Program-made: the position numbers and the translations under genes | Shown here: positions 1-12,000 of the stretch, one piece after another | Numbering within the stretch: position 1 is the stretch's first letter | Layout: every line of letters starts with the position of its first letter | Origin: Bothriochloa decipiens | Taxonomy: Eukaryota > Streptophyta > Magnoliopsida > Poales > Poaceae | Direction of reading: 5' to 3' | DNA length: 64,000 nucleotides | Assembly: GCA_023333625.1 (NCBI GenBank) | Contig: CM041630.1 | Span: 24,015,500 to 24,079,499 of the forward strand | The notes under the pieces: model-generated | What the model saw: the letters and a program-made list of their open reading frames with translations, nothing else | Told to the model about the DNA's origin: nothing | Databases searched by the model: none

Positions 1-3000
1 CTAGATGAAGCAGATAGAATGCTGGATTTGGGTTTCGAACCTGAAGTCAGGGCGATTTTGAGCCAAACATCATCTGGTTTGTCTCCATTGCTTTCTCTTC
101 CCTCTACTAATGTATGTCAGTGTGTTCACACCTGTTTAGGGGGGAGGTGGTGCTAACAGAAAAAAAAAATCCATAGGCTCCTGGTCAGGCAGAAGCAGCA
201 ATTTTTTTCTTTACCAGAATAGAGTAAATATTGATAGAATTGTGATTCTCATTACTTTGGCTAACCCTAAAAGGGTAGCAATATAGTGTCATACATGGGC
301 CTCATGGGCTTAATACTCCATACTCCAACACCCCCCGCAGTCTGAACTACCGACGCAGCGGAGTTGCAGACTGGACACGAAAGGAAGCACAACACACGAG
401 CCCCCCCACAGACGCAACTAGCCACCGGTAATGTTGAGGTTGGAGCGGAACTCGGCGAAGGTCGAGGACGGGAGGCCCTTGGTGAAGATGTCGGCGAACT
501 GGGAGGTGGTCGGGACGTGGAGGACCCGAACATCGCTGATCGCAACGCGATCACGGACAAAGTGTAGATCGATCTCCACATGCTTGGTCCTCTGGTGCTG
601 AACAGGGTTGGTGGAGAGGTACACCGCACTGACGTTGTCGCAGTAGACCAGCGTGCTCCGGGAGAGAGGGCTATGGAGCTCGGCGAGGAGCTGCCGGAGC
701 CAGATGACTCAGCCACGCCGTTAGCAACAACGCGGTACTCCGCCTCGGCACTGGAGTGGGAGACGACCGGCTGACGCTTGGACGACCAGGACACCAGGTT
801 GCCGCCCAGAAAGACGGCGTAACCGGAGGTGGAGCGCCGAGTGGCCGGACACCCGGCCCAGTCGGCGTCAGTGTAGACGATGAGCTCGGTGGAGGAAGAC
901 CGGTGAAGGAGCAGGCCGTAGTCGACGGTGCCGCGGAGGTAGCGGAGGAGGCGCTTGAGAGCAGTGAGGTGGGGCTCTCGGGGATCATGCATGTGAAGGC
1001 ATACCTGCTGCATTGCATAGGTGATGTCCGGCCTGGTGAAGGTGAGGTACTGAAGTGCACCGGCAAGACTCCGGTAGGTAGTGGGATCGGCCACCGGGGT
1101 GCCCTCGGCCTTTGACAGTTAGTCATCCCAGCCCGCTCTAGGATATCAAGAGTGTACTGCCGTTGGTGAAGTAGTAGCCCGGTGGGACGAGGCTCAACAG
1201 TGACTCCGAGAAAGTGATGGAGCACACCGAGATCCTTCACTGGAAACTCCTGCTGAAGAGCACTGATAATGCGGCGGAGTAGTGACGGACTGGAGGCTGT
1301 GAGGACAATATCATCAACATAGAGCAGCAGGTAGGCAGTCTCAGCTCCGTGGTGGTAGATGAACAGAGACGTATCTGACTTGGCCTCCACAAATCCCAGG
1401 GACACCAGGAACGCAGCAGGTCGAGAGTGCCACGCCCGAGGGGCCTGCTTGAGGCCGTAGAGAGACTTGTTGAGCCGACAGACCAGGTCGGCACGAGAAG
1501 AGTCAACAAACCCCGTCGGCTGACTGCAGTAGATTGTCTCATTGAGAGTCCCGTGCAGAAAAGCATTCTTGACGTCCACCTGATGCACGGGCCAGGAGCG
1601 AGCGAGAGCCAGTGAGAGCACCGTGCGGACGGTGGCCGGCTTCACCACTGGGCTGAAAGTCTCATCATAGTCGACCCCAGGGTGCTGAGTGAAACCCCGG
1701 AGAACCCAGCGAGCCTTGTACCTCTCAAGGGTACCATCAGCCCGCCGCTTGTGAGTCCATATCCACTTGCCGGTGACGACGTTGGCGCTGGGCGGACGGG
1801 GCACCAGATCCCAAGTCTGGTTGGCGAGGAGAGCCGCGTACTCCTCTTCCATCGCGCGGCGCCAGTGAGGGTCCGACAAGGCGTCGCGGACGGAAGAGGG
1901 TACAGGAGAGACCTGCGGGTCACCGGGCATCGCCGCAAGAGCCCGGGACCGCAGGGTACCAGCCGCGTGCCGCGTCACCATAGGGTGAACATGCCGCGGG
2001 TGTCGGTGGAGGAGTGGTGGGTGGTACACCGGCGGGACGACAAGGGCAGCCGGCGGCCGCGGCGGTGGTGTAGGCGTCCCCGGCGGAGAAGAGGCCACCG
2101 GCGGTGGAGGCGTCGCCGGTGGAGAGGAGGCCACCGGCGGTGACTGAGGCAGCGGAGCCGCCCGCGCACGATGATGGTAGACGTGCATCGGCTGGGCGAA
2201 ACGCGTAGGAGGTGTAGGAGCCGGGGCCGCCGGCGACCCCAGACCCGCGTCGGGCGGAGGGGCAGGAGCAGCACCGGAGGAGGATGCCCCCGGACACGGG
2301 CAGAATGCAGGGCCAGGGGCGTCACTGGTGGGCGGCGAGCCGGGGCACGGGTCCGGCGCCGGGCACGGAGTAGCAGTACTTGCAGGAGACAGCGGTAAAG
2401 GTGGCTGGACCACCATGTCAGTGGGAAACAGAGAGAAGGGGTTAGGATCAGGGGTGGAGGTGGTGGTGGTGGTGGTGGAGAAGGGAAAGACAGACTCATC
2501 GAACACCCCATGGCGAGAGATGAGGACCCGACGAGAGGTGAGATCATAGCATCGGTAACCCTTATGATCAGGGGAGTAGCCGAGGAAGACACACAGAATC
2601 GAACGGGGAGCCAGCTTGTGGGGAGCGGTGGCAGTGGTGTTAGGGTAACACGCACACCCGAAGACCCGAGGGTGGTCATACCGAGGAGGGGTACCGAAGA
2701 GAGCGTGGTGTGGTGTGGGAGCTGGGCAGGTAGCGGAAGGAAGGCGGTTAAGGAGATAGGTGGAGGTGTGTAGACTCTCTGCCCAGAAGCGAGCAGGAAG
2801 TGATGCCTAAAGCAGAAGGGTGCGCATGGTGTCGTTTGTGGTGCGAATCATGTGCTCAGCCTTGCCGTTTTGTTGGGAGGTATACGGGCAAGACATGCGC
2901 AACTGGACACAATGAGAGAGGAAGAAGGCACGGGAGACGGCATTATCGAACTCACGGCCATTGTCACACTGGACGGCCTTGATGGTAAGGCCAAACTGAG

Positions 3001-6000
3001 TAGACACCCAAGCGAAAAAGTGGAGAAGAGTTGGGAATGCCTCAGACTTTGCACGCAAAGGAAAAGTCCACGAATAATGAGAGAAATCATCAACCACCAC
3101 AAGATAGTATGTATAGCCAGAAATGCTCATGACAAGAGAAGTCCATAGGTCGCAGTATACAAGATCAAACACATGAGTAGCATGTGAAGAAGAGGAACAA
3201 AAAGGAAGACGAATATGGCGGCCCAGCTGGCACGCATGACACAAGTGCTCATCGTGAGCCCGAGTACAACGAATATCAGAACTATGACTAAGCTACATCA
3301 GGGCATCACGGCCAGGATGGCCAAGGCGACGGTGCCAAGTAGTAGAGGAAGTCGTGGTGGCGAAAGCAGCTGGCAAGGTGGACGGCGAAGAAGAAGACGT
3401 CGGAAACCGAAGGGTGTAAAGGGGCCCCGTGCTGTCACATCGGAGAAGAGGACGCCGGGAAGCCAAATCCTTCACAGTAAGACCAGAAGAGTCAAATTCA
3501 ACAGAACAAGAATTGTCAGCTGTAAATCGACGAATAGAAAGAAGGTTGTGGACCATAGAAGGTGCAACAAGAACGTCAGAAAGACGAAAAGAGCCATGAG
3601 CGCCGGCGGCACCCACGGACGTCACAGGAAGACACGACACATTGGCGACCATGATGGACGAAGGAAGAGAGGAAGAAGGAGGGTGAACGGAAGAGAGTAT
3701 ACCAGGGTCGGGAGTGGTGTGGTAAGTAGCTCCCGAGTCGGCGATCCACTCTAGCCTGGCAGGTGGTGTCAGGGCCATGGTGCTGAAGGAGTTGGCCAAA
3801 GCCGCCGGGTCCCAACCGACAGGCTCGGGCGAGGCACCGGGAGGTGGAGCCCACGGGGACGCAGAGTAGAACCTCGGAGGAGCACCAGCGAGCATGGCCG
3901 TCGGCCGCGGGCGAGGCTCACCGCCGTGAGCCTGGAAAGACCACATGGAGATGCGCCCCGACCATGGGTTGTGGAAGGAGGGCCACTGCTCGCCTGGTGG
4001 TTCCCGCGGCCCTGACCCCCACCACGTCCACCGCCGCGGCGACGACGGCCGCCACGGTCCCCCCACCCCCGCTCGGCCCGGGGGGAGGAGGTCCAAGAAG
4101 AGACGACGGTGGCGGAACAGACGGGCGTGGCGGAGGAGTAGCAGCAAGGGCAGTCGAGGAAGACGAGGACCCCGGCGCGGAGGTGGAGCCTGACGCAGAG
4201 GTGGAGCCAGGCGCGATGCCCTGAGAGAGCTCCTCCATGACAAGGTCATCGCGGACCTGCAGGAAGGTGGGGAAGGGTTGCTGCCGGGTGATCCACGTCC
4301 GGAGGTGGGCGTAGCCGTCACTGAGCCCGCGGAGGACGTTGAGGACGAGGATGCGGTCGCCGAGGGAGTCCGCCATGTCCTTCATCCGGCGGCAGAAGTC
4401 GCCAACGGAGAGGTCACCCTGGACGAAGGTGCGGAAGCTCGCATCGAGACCCAGAGCCCGGGCTTCGGCGTTGCCCAGAAACTGGCCCTCGAGCGCCAGC
4501 CAGGCCCGGCGAGCGTCCGGAGAGTTGCGGACGAGGTCATGGAGGTCCAAGGAGATCGTCCCAAGAATCCAGGAGAGGACGATGTTGTCGAGGCGCAGCC
4601 ACGAGGGGGTCGGGACCGCGCCTGCGGCGTCGACGAGGACGTGGTCGTCAAGGGTGTAGCGGCGGAGAGTGAGGAGGACCAGGTCCCGCCAGCGGGTTAG
4701 GAGGGCGACTCAGGCTCGAGGACGACCGGGACCAGGAGCCGGATGTTCTGGACACCCCCGGCCTGGTAGTGAAGCTGCGCCATGAGGACCGCGGTGTGGG
4801 ACACGCGGTGACCCGCCGAGCCGGAGGAGGTGGCCCCACCGTCGTGTGAGCCAGGAGGGACGAGGAGCTGCTCCGCCTCGGCGATCTGGCGAGCCAGGGC
4901 ATCGGCCGCATCACGCTCGCGCTCCCAAGCGAGGGCTGCCTCCCGCAGCCGGGCCTGTCCTGTCGCGGCAGCAGCCCGGGCAGCGACGAGGGCGGCGGCG
5001 AGGGCGGAGTCAGGTCGCGCCGCAGTGAGGGGTAGGGGAGGTGGAGCGGGGAAAGGGAAAACCCCGGCCCCTGTGCCCGCCCCGGCCCCTGTGCCGGTGG
5101 GCGTCCACGGCGGCATGCCTAGGGGAGGACCCCCTGCACCCACAACCAAGCCGCCAGTGGGGTCGGCGACGGCGTCGCTGGGCTCGGCGTTCGCGGTGGC
5201 GTCCTCAGTGCCACCGGCGCCAGCGCCCGGCTGCAGGCCGCCCGCGCCCGGCCACCATGAGCAGAGGCGCGGCGCCGGGAGGAGGGGGCGGGCCGCGCCA
5301 GCAGTCGGGCCTCCCGCGCCCGTCCGGAGATGACCGGCGGCGGCGTTGGAGTGGCCCAGGGCGGCGGCCATTTGCGCCCAACTCTGGATGTTGGGGAGAG
5401 GGGGAAATTGATGGAAGTAGGTGGGGGAAGGGGGAGGAGGAGGAGGCCGGCCAGCCATGGGAGCTCCGGTGGCGGCGGCGCGCCGGCCAGGCAGGAGATG
5501 GCGGCGGCGGCTGGGAAGGAAGGGAGGAGAGAAACCTAGTCTGATACCATGATAGAATTGTGATTCTCATTACTTTGGCTAACCCCCTAGAAGGGTAGCA
5601 ATATAGTGTCATACATGGGCCTCATGGGCCTAGCCTCATGGGCTTAATACTCCATGCTCCAACAAATATCAACATTCAGATTTTTTCTTTGTACTGGGGC
5701 TTTGAGGGTGGATTTTAAAGCTGGCAAGGTCCTAATGTGTCGCTTTTTTTTGTTAACTATTTGCTTACAACAAAGAATAACCTGACTGTTGATGCTATGT
5801 AATGCGATCTGTGCAACTTAGCCGTTGTCATAGTTATTTGAACAGCACCTTTTGTTAACTTGTTTATGTTATCATATGAAATCCTTTTTCTGCCTTTCTC
5901 TCCTGCATCTTTGACCTCAACCCTTCAGTTCTCTATATGATGATGCATATAGTGTTATTTCTCATGCAGCACGTCAGATGGTTATGTTCAGCGCAACTTG

Positions 6001-9000
6001 GCCTCTTGCTGTCCACAAATTAGCTCAGGAGTTTATGGATCTGAATCCAATAAAGGTTTACACTTTTTGTCTGTTTTTTGCTTTTAAAATGTACCTATGC
6101 TGACGGCCTTTTCAATGTCCCACCGCAGGTTGTTATCGGATCAGAAGATCTTGCTGCTAACCATGACGTGATGCAAATTGTTGAAGTATTGGATGATAGA
6201 ACGCGAGATTCAAGATTACTTGCCTTGCTTGACAAATACCATCAAGCACAAAGGTAGATATCAGTTACTTTTCACTTTCTGCTGTATTTAAGAATCATTT
6301 CCTTAAGGCACTGATTCCTGCTAGCACACTGGAAGCTCGTCAGTCTGCTTCCAAGATTTTTATGGAAGTACCTCAGTAGCATTACTAGTTCACAAGTGTA
6401 AATTATAAAATATCATGGCAATTTATAGTTACAAACATCCAGTTAGCTTTGGCCTTTGGATGTGGCACAAGTGTCTGGGCACAACTGCATGTTTTATGTA
6501 CCTTATGTTCTCCACAAGCCTACTTGATCTGATGTGCGGGTCCTACTTGACTTGAACCATGCCATGGCTCACTTGGGAGTGGCTTGCACTGGAATCAACA
6601 TGTCAGGATCGGGGCAAGTTGTGGTTTTGTGAATCATGGACATAAAACATGAAGTTACATACATGTGACAAGCATTGGTGCCGATGATTTTCTGCGCCTA
6701 TAAAACAAGTTTTCTCACAGGAAACTAAAGGTGAAATGTTATGAAATATGACTGTTGACTCCATGGTGTTGCCATAGAAGATCACAAATGTTTTTATTTG
6801 ATATCCATATCGACAAACAGTTGTGGTACCATGATCTTTGCTCCTCTGCCTTGTTTCATCTACATTAGCATCCAAAATCTGATGGCCATTGCATCCTAGA
6901 TCTTGCAAAGACTACTGCTTGATGCATGTCAGCATTGGCAATGTTACCTATTCCAATTAACTATCTACCAATGCGAAACATTTCTTTGTGCCACTTGGAA
7001 CTAAATTCAATTTGGAGAAATACACTTTGGCGATTTGATTTAGCCACTGGAATATGTTACACATACGCATACTATACACAGTTCTGTTCTACTGACACTG
7101 GCATAGTACAATCACTGTCACTGTCCTGAATCCTGATATGATCTTTTCAAGCCACCTCATCCTTTCCATGTATCATGTCTAACATATTAGAGCTATGTTA
7201 TTCAATGCCTTTTCTTTTCCTCATTTGCAGGTTAAATTATAGCATTTCCGAGATAGGATATTTTGTTTTTCATATTACTACCAATCTTTGCATTACCTGT
7301 GTTCTACCATTGCCCCCCTAAAACCTTCTTATACGAAAATAAGTTCTAATGGTGATCTTCTTTTACCCTTGGAGCCGTATAGTTCCATAAAGTTAATACT
7401 CATCTTAGAAAGTTGTACTTGTGTTCAATGCAACAGCAACAGGGTTTTGGTTTTTGTGCTGTACAAGAAAGAAGCTGCACGAGTGGAAACAATGCTTCAG
7501 AGAAGGTAGTAGATTTGTTTTTATTTCTTCAATTTAATCTCTGAACAATATTTCTCTCCGTATTTCTAATCTATATATGTTTTGAAGGGGATGGAAGGCT
7601 GTTTCAGTCCATGGAGACAAGGCTCAGCATGATAGAACAAAAGCTTTATCTTTATTTAAAGAAGGGAAATGCCCTTTAATGGTGTGTTTTTTCTATCACT
7701 TCTGTATAATACTATGGCCTGATAGTCTAATTGTAGATAAGCATGGAATTTGCTTTTAGATATGGTTTGCTGTTTACTTTATGAGCTAAACCTGAAGACA
7801 TCTGAGGCATTTTATGTTTCTTTTCCCACCAGCTTTGCTAGGCAAGATTTGGTGCTAGTAGAGGAAATGCATGCTTAGTAGAATACTATGATGTACCAAT
7901 GGGATTCATGATTGAATATTGCACTGTGATTCTGTGGTTGAAAGTTTAGAGCAGCTAGTTATGCTACCTTGTATTCTCAGTTTTACTATTTCAAGATCCA
8001 ATTTAATGAAATCTAAGGTGTTTTATTTAGTGATTCAAAATATAAGAAACATGCGGTAAAACCATTGTACTTTTCTTTTGTGACGTGGTGAATCTTAGGT
8101 CAATCAAAATATTTTTGCAAGAATGCCAGATTCTTCAAAATATCTATTGCACTCTGAAATCAGATGAAAATTTGAGGATTTCTGCAATTGTAGGACCATT
8201 TGTCTTGCATTTAACATTATTCTGTCAAGCTCTCTTATTTGTGTTTCTAGTTTACACGACAATGCTATTGTTTGTTTCATTTTGCACTCATTTTTTTGTA
8301 ATACATGCAGATTGCTACAGATGTCGCTTCACGTGGACTTGATATTCCTGATGTTGAAGTTGTCATTAACTATAGTTATCCGTTGACCACTGAGGATTAC
8401 GTCCACAGGATAGGAAGGACTGGTCGTGCTGGAAAGAAAGGTGTTGCACATACCTTTTTCACTCAAGCTAACAAGGTACTTGAGTCATTATACCCATTTT
8501 GCACTTGATTTCTTCAGTAATTGATGTTATGTTAATTTACAGGCTCTTGCTGGTGAACTTGTGAATGTTTTGCGGGAGGCTGATCAGACTGTTCCTCCAT
8601 CCCTTATGAAATTTGGCACACATGTCAAGAAAAAGGTTTGTATTTAGTTTTTTCCCCCTTTTTTTTTCTGGAATGATCTTCTGTTCATATACCTATCCAT
8701 ATTTGTCCATGTCTGATTGTAGGCATGGATGCCTAGCAACATCAGTAAGAGTACAGAAAGATGTACATTTGAAAATGCAGAGTCAGAATATATTCTCAAG
8801 AAATCACTTTGATTAAATTGTCCTGTCTAGTTTCAAAGCCTTTCTGATGTTGCAAATGTACTGCAAATGCGTGGAAATTGGTGGTCGCATTTGCTAAAAT
8901 AAGCTTAAGATGCTTTTAAAACAAAGACAAACTATTACTGAGAAGGGATATAAATTATTCTCTCTAAATTTAAGGACTAGCCTGGTTTCTTGACTGACAT

Positions 9001-12000
9001 GATAAATAGTAAAATAAATACATGTGAAAATTACTGCCCGTAGCCCTACTAAATAACATGATACAATTACTTTTGTTCTTTCAATGCATTAGGTTTTGGG
9101 AGTAGAATATTGCAATAGCTACACTATTGTTTTTCTCATTTGCCAAACGTGATGGATAAGTATTGTGTTGGCTGTGGGGCTGCTGCAGTACGCAGTACAT
9201 GTTTCTCTGTGTGTCAAGGACAACATCTTTGATTGTAGGACAGCAGTTAGCATCTGTTTTTAGGACAGCATCTAGGACATCTAGGACAACATCTTAGTGT
9301 CAGCTTAGACTAGCATCTTAGACTAGCATCTTGGCATATGCCTGGCTGCCTAGCAGCCCTATAAATATGTATCCCCAACCCCTCAGGTTGGCATCGCATT
9401 TTGTGAGAAATAAACCCAGAAAATTGCCCCAACTCCGAGTTCTCCAAGTGTGATCCTCTCGATGAGAGTAAGGATCCTGCTCACACCTAGAGCAAGGATC
9501 TAGAGACTAACAAGTGGTATCGGAGCCGTACTATCCTGTAGCTTGAGCATTTCCTGCGCAATCCCTTCTCCAGTCGAGCTCCCTGCCTCGCAGCAGCCCC
9601 AGCAGCCAGCAGCAGCTGTTTTGGCAGCCTCTGCCCCTCGTGCAGCAGCGCGCCATGACCACAGGAGGGCAGTCTCAGCACTCGGCCGCTTCCAGCGCGC
9701 GGCGTCGGCAGGAGGCCGACCTCACCGCGGCAGAGGAGCGCAGGCGAGCAGCGGCAGCAACCGCTGCAGCAGCAGCGAGGGCGTCGAGGCTGGCCCAAGC
9801 GGAGCTGGCAGCAACCAGAGCGGAGGTGGAGGCAGCAGCAGCTGCGGATGCAGCGCGTGCAGCCGCAGAGGAGGTTGAGGACCTGCGAGGCAGTCACAGC
9901 AGCTCCATCTCTGCTGATGACAGCGCCGACCCGGACCTTGAGCAGCTGGAGAGGCAGGTAGGGCGAGGGCGAGCGGCGCAGTGGGCAGCTGCACACGCCC
10001 ACGAGCCCGGCGACGCTCCTGGAGGAGGCGCGCACGGCGACGGCGGCGCTCCGAGTGCAGGGAACCGCGACCCCAACCACGCGGCCCGCGAAGAGCGGGC
10101 ACTGGAGGCCATACGTCTGCGGGAGGCTGCTGCGCGGCTGGACGCCGAACTGGACCGCGAGCAGGACTTCCCCGAGCGGGACGAGCGTGCTGCACGCCGA
10201 GCCAACGCTTGGCTCGAGCGCCAGGAGCAGCGCGCACACGGCCGTGTCGGACACGAGGCCAACCGGCACGGCGGTGGACGGGTCGAGGAAGAGCATGGCC
10301 ATCGTAGGCAGCGTGGCTCTCTCTCCCCGGACCGGTACCGTGGCTACCACGGTACCAGGCTGTTGCCAGGGACGTTGGCCCCGGTGGTGGGTGGCCTACC
10401 CTCACCAAGACCAACTATGTTGAGTGGGCTGCGGTGATGAAGGTGAGACTTCAGGTGCTGCACATGTGGGAGGCAGTCCGGTATGGCGACGACGACTACG
10501 ACCAGGATCGACGGGCACTGAATGCCCTCATCGCTGCAGTCCCGTCCGAGATGCAGTTCTCGCTTACCAGCAAGCGGACTGCCAAGGAGGCTTGGGACGC
10601 CATTGCTGCAGCACGCATCGGCAGCGACCGCGCCCGCAAGTCCACATTGCAGGCACTTCGCAAGGAGTGGGAGAACCTGGCCTTCAAGCCAGGTGAGGAC
10701 GTCGATGATTTTGCTCTCCGTCTCAACACTCTGTTGCAGAAGTTGGTGCAGTTTGGCGACGACACCTACAGCGAGGAGAGAGCTGTCGAGAAGCTCTTCC
10801 GCTGCATCCCCGAGAAGTACAGGCAGATGGCTCGCTCAGTCGAGTCCCTGCTGGACCTCTCCACAATGTCGATCGAAGAGGCGATAGGTCGCCTCAAGGT
10901 CGTCGATGGTGATGAGCCACAACCCTTCTCGGGGCCTACCACCGTTGGTGGGAAGCTCCTTCTCACCCGGGAGCAGTGGGCTGCCGGCCAAGGTGACAAG
11001 AAGGGGGAGCCTTCTTCCGCAACAGCCGGCCGCAAGCGTGGCAAGCGCGGCAAGCCATGCAAAGGCGCCCAGGCCGGGGCGAAAGGGCGTGCCGAGGGCG
11101 GCGCCCGCGGAGGTGCCCAGGGCGGCATCGTCGAGAAGCCCAAGCCGGCACAAGATGACGCCTGCCATAACTGTGGCCGTGCTGGCCATTGGGCCAGGGA
11201 CTGCAGACAGCCACGACGCGCCCAGGCCCACGTCGCGCAGGCAGAGGAGGAGCAATAAGCTCTGTTCATGGCACATGCGAGCACCGAGCTACCTCCAGCA
11301 GCATCGGCTGCAGCGGCTCTTCTCCACCTCGACAAGCCCAAGGCACATGCCCTCCTCAGCAGCGGGTCCGGCAGCGGCAGCAAGATCGATGGGTGGTGCC
11401 TCGACACCGGCGCCACCCACCACATGACAGGCTGGCGGGAGTTCTTCTCCGAGCTCGACTCCGACGTTCGAGGCTCTGTCAAGTTCGAGGACGCCGCCGC
11501 CGTGGAGATCAAGGGCGCCGGCTCCGTCATCTTCGTCTCCAAGAACGGCGAGCACCGGCTGCTCACCGGCGTCTACTACATCCCCGCGCTGAGGAACTCC
11601 ATCAGCTTGGGACAGCTGGATGAGAACGGCTCGCGCGTGGAGATCCAGGACGGCGTGCTTCGCATTTGGGATCCCCGTCACCGACTTCTCGCCAAGGTGA
11701 ACAAGGGGAGCAACCGCCTCTATGTTCTTCACGTACAGGTGGCGCAACCCTTTTGTCTTGCAGCTCGGCGAGACGATGAGGCCTGGCGGTGGCACGAGCG
11801 CTTTGGGCACCTCAATTTCGAGGCCCTGAAGCAGCTCGGCAACAAGGAGATGGTGCAGGGCTTGCCGTGCGTCGACCACGTGGAGCAGTTCTGCGACACC
11901 TGCGTCCTCACCAAGCAGCGACGGCTGTCTTTTCCCCGCCAAGCAAGCTTCCGCGCCAAGGAGAAGCTGGAGCTTGTGCACGGCGATCTTTGTGGCCCCG

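Larger units (their letters stand above)
232..5664 (-). mobile_element. Complete Ty1/copia LTR retrotransposon with very short LTRs, in helicase intron
   Basis: The element is bounded by a direct 5-bp target duplication, AATAT, at 227-231 and 5665-5669. It has LTRs at 232-330 (3' LTR) and 5550-5664 (5' LTR), which start TGTTGGAG and end TATCA when read on the minus strand. Just inside the 5' LTR is TGGTATCAGAC, matching the 3' end of initiator tRNA-Met (primer site). Just inside the 3' LTR is a purine run (polypurine tract). The interior runs gag, protease, integrase, reverse transcriptase, RNase H, the copia order. It is antisense to the host helicase gene. Confidence 0.93.

Noticed and set aside
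671..2506. 611-residue open frame on the minus strand as a host gene
   Set aside because: It is the integrase-end/reverse-transcriptase part of copia element 1, with YVDD and copia motifs.
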